NCBI RefSeq assembly: GCF_003721515.1
Contig: NZ_RJJD01000008.1
Span: 875,666-939,665, forward strand
Source: Rufibacter latericius
Lineage (GTDB): Bacteria; Bacteroidota; Bacteroidia; Cytophagales; Hymenobacteraceae
Reading direction: 5' to 3'
Length of the DNA stretch: 64,000 bases
Shown: in pieces, positions 34,996-43,298 of the stretch
Layout: every line of letters starts with the position of its first letter
Position numbering within the stretch: the stretch's first letter is position 1
Notes under the pieces: generated by a model
Told to the model about the DNA's origin: nothing
Databases searched by the model: none
The model's input: only the letters and a program-made list of their open reading frames with translations
Made by a program: the position numbers and the translations under genes

Positions 34996-36372
34996 TTACA
35001 GCAAGTCGTTGAACAAGCCTGGCACAATGCCCATCAGCACGGTCAGTACAACTAACGAAATCAACGTGAAGGTAGCCAAGGGGTCAACGGCAATACGGGC
35101 TCCTTCTGCGTCCCTCATGTACATGGCAATGATCACTCTAAAGTAGTAGTAGATACCCACCGCAGACATCAGCACGGCTATGATAATAAGCCAAATCATG
35201 TCTTGCTCTAGGGCCGCCGAGAACAGGAACAGCTTTCCGAAGAAACCTCCGGTTAACGGAATACCCGCTAAAGAAAGCATCGAAACCGTCATCACAAAAG
35301 CTAGCAATGGATTGGTCTTGCCTAAGCCATTGAAAGCAGTGTAGTCATCAGAACCACGGGCATCACCTACGTACTTCAGGATACCAAAAGCAGCTATGGT
35401 GGCGATAGCGTACGCCAACGAGTAGAACAAAAGCGCGTTCTCAGAGCGGTCGTTGAAGGCGGTTAAGGCAATCATCAGGTAACCGGCGTGTGAGATACTG
35501 GAGTAGGCCAGCATTCTTTTCATGCTGGTTTGAGCCACAGCCCCAATGTTCCCGATGAGCAAAGTCAAGACCGTAATGGCTACCACGGTTGGGAACCACT
35601 GGTCATACACACCTCCGAAGGCCGCTGACATCAATTTATAGAAAGCAGCTATACCCGCAGTTTTCACTACGGTAGACATGTAAGAGGTAAAAACGGTGGG
35701 CGTTCCTTCGTACACGTCTGGGGTCCAGAAGTGGAAAGGCGCGGCACCTATTTTGAACGTAACACCTATTAGCACCAACAGTAAGCCCATCAGCAGCAAC
35801 GGTTGCGTGGCAGGGTCCATGTTGGTGGCAGCAGCGGCAATGTCGGTCAGGTAGAAGGCACCGGTTGCTCCGTACAGCAAGGCAATCCCGAATAAGATGA
35901 TTCCGGTGAAGAAAGACCCCATCAGGAAATACTTCATGGATGCTTCATTGGACAAGATGTTGCGCTTGTCAGAACCGGCAATGATGTACATGCTGATGGA
36001 CATGATTTCAATGCCCACAAACAGAATCAGCAGGTTTTCATAGGACACCATCATGATGCCGCCCACCAACGCGAACAGCAACAGCGAGTAGTATTCTGCC
36101 AGGTTGGAATTCTGAGCAACCACGTAGCTGCGGGAAAACGGCAGGATGAACAGCGTGGAAAGCACCATCACCGCGGTAAAGCCTACGGAGAAGTTGTCGG
36201 TGGCCAACATGTTGCTGAAATAGCTTTGCGGCTGGTTCCAGTCAAACAGGGTCGCGCCTAAAGACACTGCTAGGAATAGCAGCACCACCGGCATGAGCAC
36301 CTTTTTGGATTTCATGAAGCCTACAAAGAGGTTCAGGATACCGAATATGGAAAGTAGAATGATTGAGGTCAT
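34996..36372 (-). CDS. nuoN: NADH-quinone oxidoreductase subunit N
   Basis: This is an antiporter-like proton-pumping subunit of complex I in the inner membrane. It has 458 residues and about 14 transmembrane helices. Conserved features include the Lys-bearing helix region FKIGAAPFHFWTPDVYEGTP and the MLAYSSISHAGYLMIAL helix typical of the Mrp-like family. It is the last gene of the operon, 39 bases after nuoM, and is followed by the 58-bp palindromic terminator. Confidence 0.96.
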   Translation of the reverse strand: MTSIILLSIFGILNLFVGFMKSKKVLMPVVLLFLAVSLGATLFDWNQPQSYFSNMLATDNFSVGFTAVMVLSTLFILPFSRSYVVAQNSNLAEYYSLLLFALVGGIMMVSYENLLILFVGIEIMSISMYIIAGSDKRNILSNEASMKYFLMGSFFTGIILFGIALLYGATGAFYLTDIAAAATNMDPATQPLLLMGLLLVLIGVTFKIGAAPFHFWTPDVYEGTPTVFTSYMSTVVKTAGIAAFYKLMSAAFGGVYDQWFPTVVAITVLTLLIGNIGAVAQTSMKRMLAYSSISHAGYLMIALTAFNDRSENALLFYSLAYAIATIAAFGILKYVGDARGSDDYTAFNGLGKTNPLLAFVMTVSMLSLAGIPLTGGFFGKLFLFSAALEQDMIWLIIIAVLMSAVGIYYYFRVIIAMYMRDAEGARIAVDPLATFTLISLVVLTVLMGIVPGLFNDLL

Positions 36373-36411
36373 GAGCAGGTAATTTCTCCTGGGTTTTAAA
36401 AAGCGTCAGGG

Positions 36412-37860
36412 TTAGCGTTTAATCACGTCCAGCAGTTTCAAAACGGCAGGCTCAGAAATGGTCAGGAACGTGTTTGGGTGCAAGCCAATCCAGAACACCA
36501 TAACCACCAACGGCACTAACACGGCTTTTTCGTTGAAGGTCAAATCGGTGAAGCCTTGGGTGATTTCGTTCTTCTCGCCAAACATCACGCGTTGGAACAT
36601 GCGCAACATGTACACGGCACCTAGAATGATGGTCAATCCGGCAACGGCGCCCATCCAGGCATTGTATTGGTAGACGCCCATCAACAACAGGAACTCGCCC
36701 ACAAACCCGTTGGTCAACGGTAAGGCCACTGTCCCTAACAGAAGCACCAGGAACGTCACAGACAAGAACGGCGTGTTCTGCGTAATGCCACCTAAAGCGG
36801 CAATCTCGCGGGTACCGGTGCGGCTCTGGATAATGTCAATGATAAAGAACATACCCACTACGTTCACGCCGTGGCTCAACATCTGAATCATGGCTCCCTG
36901 CAAACCGTGGTGATTCAGGGTGAACAAACCAGCGGCGATTAGGCCCACGTGTGAGATTGACGAGAACGCCACCAGACGTTTCATGTCCTGCTGACGGATG
37001 GCGATTACAGCGCCGTAGATAATACCAATGATGGCTAATACCAACGCGACGTTCGCCCATAAGCTTACACCTAAAGGCACAACTGGCAATAACCAACGCA
37101 AGGCACCATAAATACCCATTTTCAGCATGATACCAGATAAGAGCATGGTACCGGCGGCCGGAGCCGTAGTGTAGGTATCAGGCTGCCAGGTATGGAACGG
37201 GAACACAGGCATTTTAATGGCGAAGGCAATGAACAGGAACCAGAACAACCAGCTTTGGGTACCGGCATCCAGCACTAATTGGTAGAAAGCAACTTCTTCA
37301 GAACTGTGCGTGCCCGGCGTCTGGAAATACAGATACACAAAAGCAGCCAGCATGAACAAACTTCCGAAGACGGTATAGATAAAGAACTTGAACGTTACCC
37401 GTATCCGGTTCTCACCGCCCCAAATCCCGGCAATGAAATAGATGGGAATAAGCGCTACTTCCCAGAAGAAGTAAAACACAAATGCATCCAACGCGGTGAA
37501 AACACCCAGTAAACCAGTCTGCATGAACAGGATGAGCGCGTAGAAAGAAGAAGGTTTCTCGTAGGTGTGCTTGGCCGTAGACAGGATAATCAACGGAATC
37601 AGGAACACGGTTAACAACACCATGAGTAAGCTAATGCCGTCAATGCCTACCTTGAACATGATGCCGGCATTGGCAATCCAGGGTTCATTAAGCAGGAATT
37701 GGGTACTTCCGTTTGGAACGAAGTTAATCCAGGCCCAAATACCCAGCACCAGTTCCACCAAGGCAGCCCCGAAAGCAATCTTCCGGGCTCCAGGACCTTT
37801 TACCAACAGTACCAGCAGTGCGGCCAACGCGGGCCATAAGATTATTAAAGCGGTTAACAT
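36412..37860 (-). CDS. nuoM: NADH-quinone oxidoreductase subunit M
   Basis: This 482-residue antiporter-like membrane subunit of complex I carries FAIKMPVFPFHTWQPDTYTT and the RLVAFSSISHVGLIAAGLF helix, both typical of NuoM. FYFFWEVALIPIYFI contains the conserved membrane glutamate. It lies 11 bases downstream of nuoL and 39 bases upstream of nuoN. Confidence 0.96.
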   Translation of the reverse strand: MLTALIILWPALAALLVLLVKGPGARKIAFGAALVELVLGIWAWINFVPNGSTQFLLNEPWIANAGIMFKVGIDGISLLMVLLTVFLIPLIILSTAKHTYEKPSSFYALILFMQTGLLGVFTALDAFVFYFFWEVALIPIYFIAGIWGGENRIRVTFKFFIYTVFGSLFMLAAFVYLYFQTPGTHSSEEVAFYQLVLDAGTQSWLFWFLFIAFAIKMPVFPFHTWQPDTYTTAPAAGTMLLSGIMLKMGIYGALRWLLPVVPLGVSLWANVALVLAIIGIIYGAVIAIRQQDMKRLVAFSSISHVGLIAAGLFTLNHHGLQGAMIQMLSHGVNVVGMFFIIDIIQSRTGTREIAALGGITQNTPFLSVTFLVLLLGTVALPLTNGFVGEFLLLMGVYQYNAWMGAVAGLTIILGAVYMLRMFQRVMFGEKNEITQGFTDLTFNEKAVLVPLVVMVFWIGLHPNTFLTISEPAVLKLLDVIKR

Positions 37861-37871
37861 GTTTGGCAGTA

Positions 37872-39827
37872 TCAGATAATAAAGTTCAGCAATAAGATTA
37901 AGGTGATGCCTAGCACCATCAGGAGCAGATAAGACCCGGTAGCTCCACTTTGCACAAAGCGCAGTGAACGACCTCCGCCTAACGTGGCTTTCCCAAACCC
38001 GTTCACAATTGGGTCAATGATGCCCTTCTCCACGAAGCGGTACAGCCCGGTAGACAAGCCCATCACCGGCTTCACAAACAGCCCGTTGTAGAGTTCATCC
38101 ACGTAGTATTTGTTGTACACCAGTTTGTGCAGTGGCGACAAGGCAGTGCCTTCCTCGGCCGGAACCGTTCTTTTCTTCCCGTAGATGAAGTAAGCCATGA
38201 TAATAGCTACGACTGCCACGGCCACGGAAACCGCCATCAAGATGTATTCCATCTCATGCGACAGGTGGTGCTCAGCGAAAGCACTCGGAACGGCTCTTCT
38301 GGCCAGTTCATACACTGGCGACAAGAAATTACCTAAAGAATGGTTTTCGCTGAAAACAGGCGGTAAGCCCATAAAACCACCAATGGTGGAAAGGATAGCA
38401 AGAATTATCAACGGAATGGTCATCACCGCCGGAGACTCGTGCAGGTGATGACGCTGTTCCTCGGTGCCCCGGAAGGTTCCGAAGAACGCCAGGTACAGCA
38501 GACGGAACATATAGAACGCGGTCATGAACGAAGTCAACAGACCAAATCCCCACATTACTTTGCTATGCACAAACACGTGCGCCAGCAACTCGTCTTTAGA
38601 GAAGAAACCGGCAAACGGCGGAATCCCAGAGATAGCCAGTGTTCCGATTAAGAAGGTGATAAACGTGATGGGTAAGGCTTTCTTTAATCCCCCCATTTTA
38701 CGCAAGTCCTGCTCACCGCTCATGGCGTGAATCACGCTCCCCGCGCCCAGGAATAGAAGGGCTTTGAAGAAGGCATGCGTTAACACGTGGAACAGCGAAG
38801 ATGAATACGCCATTACGCCCAACGCCAGGAACATGTATCCTAACTGGCTCACGGTAGAGTAAGCCAATACTTTTTTGATGTCATTTTGGAAAAGACCGAT
38901 GGTAGCCGCGAACAAGGCCGTAGCCAAACCAACAATGGCCACAATTTCCAAGGTATCTGGTGCCAGCGTGTAGAGCACGTTTGACCGAATCACCATGTAA
39001 ATACCGGCGGTCACCATGGTAGCCGCGTGAATCAAAGCTGAAACCGGAGTTGGACCCGCCATCGCGTCTGGTAACCAGGTGTAGAGCGGCAGCTGCGCTG
39101 ATTTACCCATGGCGCCTACAAACAGCAACAAGGTAATAGCGATAACTACGCCGTCGTTTACCTCGCTCAATTGAGAAGCCTGGTTGAACACTTCGCCGTA
39201 AACCACGCTGCCGTAGGTTTGGAATATCAGGAAAATGCCTAATAAGAAACCTAAGTCACCGATACGGTTGATAATAAAGGCTTTTTTAGCGGCGTTGTTA
39301 TAGGGAGTGACCTTGTTCCAGAAACCGATGAGCAGGTACGAGCAAAGCCCTACGCCTTCCCAACCCACAAACATCATCACGTAGTTAGACCCCATCACCA
39401 ACAGGAGCATGGAGAACACGAACATGTTCAGGAAAGAGAAGAATTTACCCAAGTTCTCGTCATGGCTCATGTAGCCCGCCGAGTAAATATGAATCACTGA
39501 ACCTACGCCCGTCACCAACAGCAGCATAATCAGTGACAATTGGTCAATCTGGAACGAGAACGGAATGCGCAAGGCACCTACGTGAATCCAGTTGAAGATG
39601 TCTGTGGTGTACGGACGATTGCCGTAGCCTTCAAACCCGAAGAACAGGTACAGTGACAGCAGGAATGAACCGATAACGGTGGCACAACCCACCAGTCCCG
39701 CCAGCCCTTTCGGCAATTTCCGGTTACCCAAACCGTTAATCAGAAACCCGATCAGCGGCAGGAGCGGAATCAGCAAACACACCCAGGTCATCTCAGCGTT
39801 GTTTGCCGGCAAAATAAATTCTTGCAT
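37872..39827 (-). CDS. nuoL: NADH-quinone oxidoreductase subunit L
   Basis: This 651-residue subunit is the most distal proton channel of complex I and carries the long lateral helix at its C-terminus. MFVGWEGVGLCSYLLIGFWN, the SAQLPLYTWLPDAMAGPTPV block and KKVLAYSTVSQLGYMFLALG are characteristic NuoL segments. The amphipathic C-terminal helix precedes a final hydrophobic anchor (YLLLMVLGITLILLLNFII). It sits between nuoK and nuoM. Confidence 0.97.
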   Translation of the reverse strand: MQEFILPANNAEMTWVCLLIPLLPLIGFLINGLGNRKLPKGLAGLVGCATVIGSFLLSLYLFFGFEGYGNRPYTTDIFNWIHVGALRIPFSFQIDQLSLIMLLLVTGVGSVIHIYSAGYMSHDENLGKFFSFLNMFVFSMLLLVMGSNYVMMFVGWEGVGLCSYLLIGFWNKVTPYNNAAKKAFIINRIGDLGFLLGIFLIFQTYGSVVYGEVFNQASQLSEVNDGVVIAITLLLFVGAMGKSAQLPLYTWLPDAMAGPTPVSALIHAATMVTAGIYMVIRSNVLYTLAPDTLEIVAIVGLATALFAATIGLFQNDIKKVLAYSTVSQLGYMFLALGVMAYSSSLFHVLTHAFFKALLFLGAGSVIHAMSGEQDLRKMGGLKKALPITFITFLIGTLAISGIPPFAGFFSKDELLAHVFVHSKVMWGFGLLTSFMTAFYMFRLLYLAFFGTFRGTEEQRHHLHESPAVMTIPLIILAILSTIGGFMGLPPVFSENHSLGNFLSPVYELARRAVPSAFAEHHLSHEMEYILMAVSVAVAVVAIIMAYFIYGKKRTVPAEEGTALSPLHKLVYNKYYVDELYNGLFVKPVMGLSTGLYRFVEKGIIDPIVNGFGKATLGGGRSLRFVQSGATGSYLLLMVLGITLILLLNFII

Positions 39828-39885
39828 TTGTTAAAACGTAAATGGAACGGTATTCTTTAGAGATGCAGCAGAGCGGAAAACCGCT

Positions 39886-40215
39886 TTACCATTTCAGCTT
39901 GTTCAGGATGTTGATGTCTGTGGTGCGGACGTTGCGGTAAATCATCACAATAATGGCCAAACCCACGGCCACTTCGGCGGCAGCCACCGCCATAATGAAA
40001 AACACGAAAATTTGTCCGTTAGGGTCTGACCGGTAAGAGGAGAAAGCAGTCAGCAAAAGGTTCACCGAGTTGAGCATCAACTCCACACACATAAAGATAA
40101 TGATGGCGTTGCGGCGGGTGAGTACCCCAATAATCCCGATACAGAAAAGAGCGGTGCTGAAGAACAAGTAATAATTCAGCGGGATGGTCCTTATGACCTC
40201 AGGAATATCATTCAT
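39886..40215 (-). CDS. nuoK: NADH-quinone oxidoreductase subunit K
   Basis: A 109-residue, three-helix membrane subunit of complex I. The two conserved membrane glutamates are in MCVELMLNSVNLLL and AAAEVAVGLAI. Its ATG follows a perfect -7 element (40265-40272) by about 50 bases. This suggests that nuoKLMN have their own promoter after the inserted gene pair separates nuoK from nuoJ. Confidence 0.96.
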   Translation of the reverse strand: MNDIPEVIRTIPLNYYLFFSTALFCIGIIGVLTRRNAIIIFMCVELMLNSVNLLLTAFSSYRSDPNGQIFVFFIMAVAAAEVAVGLAIIVMIYRNVRTTDINILNKLKW

Positions 40216-40264
40216 GATAAATACGTTGGTGAAATAAGCGTTTGATGCGCTTTACAACAGCGCC

Positions 40265-40272
40265 CAAAGTTA
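40265..40272 (-). promoter_or_regulatory. -7 element of a probable nuoKLMN promoter
   Basis: Minus-strand TAACTTTG matches TAnnTTTG exactly. The base triplet 19 bases upstream is TGG rather than TTG, so the -33 element is weak. It lies 50 bases before the nuoK ATG. Confidence 0.5.
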
Positions 40273-40340
40273 TTCCCATTTTTTGGTAAAACCATATTAA
40301 AAGCTACTTCCTACGAGGCAGCTTGTATTCTTCTGCTTTC

Positions 40341-40376
40341 GTTTCAGAGCTATTTTCAAGAAAAAGCTTCTAAAAC
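40341..40376. repeat. Dispersed 36-bp palindrome family copy (left flank of the insertion)
   Basis: GTTTCAGAGCTATTTTCAAG / AAAAAGCTTCTAAAAC: 36 bp, between nuoK and the DUF5615 gene. Confidence 0.6.
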
Positions 40377-40405
40377 AAAAGCATCTTGCCAGAAGGGCAA
40401 TTTCA

Positions 40406-40440
40406 TTTTCAGTCTATTTTCTGTAAACCGGGCCAAATAC
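40406..40440. repeat. Dispersed 36-bp palindrome family, second copy at the insertion's left flank
   Basis: TTTTCAGTCTATTTTCTG / TAAACCGGGCCAAATAC, 24 bases before the end of the DUF5615 gene. Confidence 0.5.
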
Positions 40441-40463
40441 AAAATTCTGTTCAACTCACTAAT

Positions 40464-40805
40464 CTAAGTCAGTTCAAGGCACCCAACTTCCGCCCAATCG
40501 GCAGAATTCAAGAACTTTTCAATAGTATCTTTATTCCTGATGAGAAGTTCTGCCAAAAAAGAAGTGGCGGTATTACCGGCCCTCACCCAGACAATCTTTG
40601 GAGGATGCCCTTTCAAGACTGTCAAATCATAGAAATCTGCATCAAAGGTGACAATGCTATAGCCGTTTGCTTTGGCATATTCCCATATTTCACGGTCTGG
40701 CTTATTCTCCAGTCCGAGTGCCCTTACCTGCTGTGCTTCCGGAAAATCACTTTCAATTCTCTTGAGAATCCTGAAAGAAATATTCTGGTCAAAGAGCAGT
40801 TTCAT
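40464..40805 (-). CDS. DUF5615 PIN-like protein, probable toxin
   Basis: This 113-residue protein belongs to the DUF5615 / Mut7-C-like PIN group of probable ribonucleases. The N-terminal acid is in MKLLFDQNIS (Asp6). The central acids are in SIVTFDADFYDL, followed by PPKIVWVRAGN, as expected for the PIN-like active site. Its start overlaps the stop of the DUF433 gene by 4 bases (ATGA), the normal arrangement of this toxin-antitoxin type. It lies inside the nuo operon between nuoJ and nuoK. Toxicity is inferred from family and layout. Confidence 0.85.
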   Translation of the reverse strand: MKLLFDQNISFRILKRIESDFPEAQQVRALGLENKPDREIWEYAKANGYSIVTFDADFYDLTVLKGHPPKIVWVRAGNTATSFLAELLIRNKDTIEKFLNSADWAEVGCLELT

Positions 40806-41026
40806 GAAGCAATTCTCAGCTTGTGCTCCCGGTCAGCGGCATACGCTAGACAAGCCATGATATCTTCCTGCGTCAGTTCAGGGTAATCTTCCAGAATCTC
40901 TGATATGTTCATGCCGGAAGCTAACCAGCCCAGCACATCATACACCGTAATGCGCATGCCCCTAATACAAGGCTTGCCAAACCGTTTCTCAGGCTCAATG
41001 GTGATGATTTCAGAATAATGCTTCAT
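40802..41026 (-). CDS. DUF433-domain protein, probable antitoxin
   Basis: This 74-residue protein starts at the ATG 41024-41026; a longer frame upstream would run through a palindrome-family repeat. The DUF433 core, KPCIRGMRITVYDVLGWLAS followed by EILEDYPELTQEDIMACLAY, is a winged-helix-like DNA-binding fold. It is coupled by a 4-base overlap to the DUF5615 gene, whose product it probably neutralises, and it may autoregulate. The pair interrupts the nuo operon. Confidence 0.88.
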   Translation of the reverse strand: MKHYSEIITIEPEKRFGKPCIRGMRITVYDVLGWLASGMNISEILEDYPELTQEDIMACLAYAADREHKLRIAS

Positions 41027-41055
41027 AGCTGTTTTCTCTAAACTGAACCAGAAAC
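41022..41055. repeat. Dispersed 36-bp palindrome family copy (right flank of the insertion)
   Basis: TTCATAGCTGTTTTCTC / TAAACTGAACCAGAAAC. It contains the start codon of the DUF433 gene, the only copy seen that reaches a start codon. Confidence 0.45.
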
Positions 41056-41075
41056 GCAACCTATTTTTTCAAATA

Positions 41076-41105
41076 AAAAAGGACAACACTAAAGCTGTCC
41101 TTTTT
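41076..41105 (-). terminator. Terminator directly after nuoJ
   Basis: AAAAAGGACA and TGTCCTTTTT form a 10-bp stem with a 10-base loop, 18 bases after the nuoJ stop. TTTTTTATTTG follows on the minus strand. It should cut nuoKLMN off from the upstream nuo promoter. Confidence 0.8.
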
Positions 41106-41123
41106 CAGCCTCCCGCAAGAGAC

Positions 41124-41639
41124 TTAGAATCTATTTTGCTCGCCCGGTTCGCGCTTGCCCAGCATTACGGCACCAGCCATAGCCGCCAGGAACAGAACCG
41201 AAGCCAACTCAAACGGCAACAGGTAATCTCTGAAAAGCACTTTCCCCAGGTTCTCCACCATGCCAATCTGCGAGTCAAACACAGCGGTAGTGGTCAGTTG
41301 GGTGTTCACGTCCTTCAAGGCGGCAATCATCACCACAAACAGGATACCACCAGCAATGGCTGCGGCAATCTTGCTCAGGACGGGCTTGTGCTGCTCGGTG
41401 TCTTCGCGCATGTTCAGGAACATAATCACGAAGAGGAACAGTACCATGATGGCGCCCATGTACACAATGAAGTTTACCGCCGCCAGGAACTGGGCATTCA
41501 GAAGAATGTAGTGTCCGGTTAAGGCGAAGAACGTCAGAATCATGAACAGAACGCTGTACACAGGGTTTTTGGAGACAACTACCCCAATGGCCGCGAACAA
41601 GGTTAAGAAAGTGAGAAAGTAAAAGAAATTACCCGTCAT
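41124..41639 (-). CDS. nuoJ: NADH-quinone oxidoreductase subunit J
   Basis: A 171-residue complex I membrane subunit with five hydrophobic helices. GAIMVLFLFVIMFLNM is the characteristic helix with the pi-bulge region used in coupling. It is followed by a terminator (41076-41105) instead of nuoK, which is displaced by about 900 bases. Confidence 0.95.
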   Translation of the reverse strand: MTGNFFYFLTFLTLFAAIGVVVSKNPVYSVLFMILTFFALTGHYILLNAQFLAAVNFIVYMGAIMVLFLFVIMFLNMREDTEQHKPVLSKIAAAIAGGILFVVMIAALKDVNTQLTTTAVFDSQIGMVENLGKVLFRDYLLPFELASVLFLAAMAGAVMLGKREPGEQNRF

Positions 41640-41672
41640 AGTTTTGGATGATAAACGCTTGTTTTCGGCGGA

Positions 41673-42179
41673 TTATAGGTTTTCAATAGGCATGGGCTCT
41701 ACTAGACGGTCTTTGCCGTAGATGAACTCATCGCGCTCGTAGCGGGCCGGAGCCACTTTGTCGTTCTGCAGGAAGATGGCCGCTTTAGGGCAGGCTTCTT
41801 CGCACAGGCCGCAGAAAATGCAACGCAACATGTTAATCTCGTAGCTGATGGCATATTTCTCCTCGCGGTACAGGTTCTCCTCACCCCGCTTGCGCTCACC
41901 GGCTACCATGGTAATGGCCTCGGCCGGGCAAGCCACGGCGCAAAGACCACAGGCCGTGCAACGCTCTCTGCCTTTCTCGTCACGCTTTAACACGTGCAAA
42001 CCACGCCACACCGCGCTCATCGGGCGGGTTTCCTCGGGGTATTTAATCGTAGCTTTCTTCTTGAAGAAGTGACGCATGGTGATAGACAAGCCCTGGAAAA
42101 TTGCCGGGAGATACATTCTCTCGGAAAAATTCATGGGTTTCTTTTCCAGCTTTTTCGCTCTATTGCTAAGTGATTGCAT
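41673..42179 (-). CDS. nuoI: NADH-quinone oxidoreductase subunit I
   Basis: This 168-residue peripheral-arm subunit carries two [4Fe-4S] clusters (N6a, N6b). Both ferredoxin motifs are intact: CTACGLCAVACP and CIFCGLCEEACP. It passes electrons towards NuoB. The N-terminal amphipathic part (LPAIFQGLSITMRHFF) anchors it to the membrane arm. Confidence 0.97.
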   Translation of the reverse strand: MQSLSNRAKKLEKKPMNFSERMYLPAIFQGLSITMRHFFKKKATIKYPEETRPMSAVWRGLHVLKRDEKGRERCTACGLCAVACPAEAITMVAGERKRGEENLYREEKYAISYEINMLRCIFCGLCEEACPKAAIFLQNDKVAPARYERDEFIYGKDRLVEPMPIENL

Positions 42180-42204
42180 GTCTCTTATAAACTTTAAATG
42201 ATGG

Positions 42205-42231
42205 GTAGAGGAGCAGAAACTCCTCTCCTAC
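42205..42231 (-). other. Intercistronic hairpin between nuoH and nuoI
   Basis: GTAGAGGAG pairs with CTCCTCTCCTAC (one bulge) around CAGAAA. There is no T tract, so it is more likely an RNA stability or processing hairpin than a terminator. Confidence 0.45.
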
Positions 42232-42242
42232 TCATAATGTCT

Positions 42243-43298
42243 TTAGAACAACTCCGCTTTTAACAGAATGGCTCCGCCGGTCACGATTACGTTCAGGATA
42301 GACAACGGAATCAGGATTTTCCAGCCCAGGTTCATCAACTGGTCATAGCGGAAACGCGGCAAGGTCCAGCGCACCCACATGAAAAAGAAGATGAAGAAGA
42401 AAATCTTAGCGAACAATACCACCGTTCCCAAGATGGTCACCACGTTGTGCGGCAAGCCTAACTGGTGCATGAACGGGAAGTTGTAACCGCCAAAGTAAAG
42501 CGTTGCCATTACCGCCGATGCCACGAAGATGTTCACGTACTCTGCGAACAGGTACAAGCCCATGCCCATAGAGCTATACTCAGTGTGGTAACCACCTACC
42601 AGCTCAGTCTCGCACTCTGGTAAGTCGAAAGGCACGCGGTTGGTCTCGGCGAAGGCACAAATGATGAAAATCAGGAAGCCTACCGGCTGATAGAAGATGT
42701 TCCAGTTCAACCCGGAAACCCCAAACAGCTCCTGTCCCTGTTGCGCCGCGATGTCACGCATGGAAAGCGTACCCGTCACCAGCAACAACGCGATGATGGA
42801 CATACCCATGGCCAGCTCGTAGCTGATGTTCTGGGAAGCCGCCCGGATAGCTCCTAACAGGGAGAACTTGTTGTTGGAAGCCCAGCCCCCAATCATGATG
42901 CCATACACACCCAAAGCCACAATACCGAACACGTACAAAATCCCGATGTTCACCTCAATGGCCTGTAAGTGAATGGCTTCACCGCCAATAATCAAGGTAC
43001 CACCAAACGGAATTACCGCACTGGACATACAAGCCGTTAACATCGCTAGCGATGGACCCGCAATGAACAGGAACTTGTTCGCGTTAGCCGGTACGAACTC
43101 TTCTTTGAAGAACAGTTTCACCGCATCGGCCAAAGGCTGCGCCAGACCAAAAGGACCGGCACGGTTAGGGCCAACGCGGTCCTGGATGAAGGCTGCCACT
43201 TTCCGCTCAGCGTAGGTGGAGTAAGTGGCAATCAGCAACGTTATCCCGAAAACGGCGAAGATGATAAGCGCTTTGATTAATAATAAGGAGATCTCCAT
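42243..43298 (-). CDS. nuoH: NADH-quinone oxidoreductase subunit H
   Basis: This 351-residue membrane subunit forms most of the quinone-binding site of complex I. RVGPNRAGPFGLAQPLADAV, the FAETNRVPFDLPECETELVG loop and the eight-helix profile are typical. Its ATG overlaps the nuoG stop codon by one base (TAATG), giving translational coupling. Confidence 0.97.
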   Translation of the reverse strand: MEISLLLIKALIIFAVFGITLLIATYSTYAERKVAAFIQDRVGPNRAGPFGLAQPLADAVKLFFKEEFVPANANKFLFIAGPSLAMLTACMSSAVIPFGGTLIIGGEAIHLQAIEVNIGILYVFGIVALGVYGIMIGGWASNNKFSLLGAIRAASQNISYELAMGMSIIALLLVTGTLSMRDIAAQQGQELFGVSGLNWNIFYQPVGFLIFIICAFAETNRVPFDLPECETELVGGYHTEYSSMGMGLYLFAEYVNIFVASAVMATLYFGGYNFPFMHQLGLPHNVVTILGTVVLFAKIFFFIFFFMWVRWTLPRFRYDQLMNLGWKILIPLSILNVIVTGGAILLKAELF

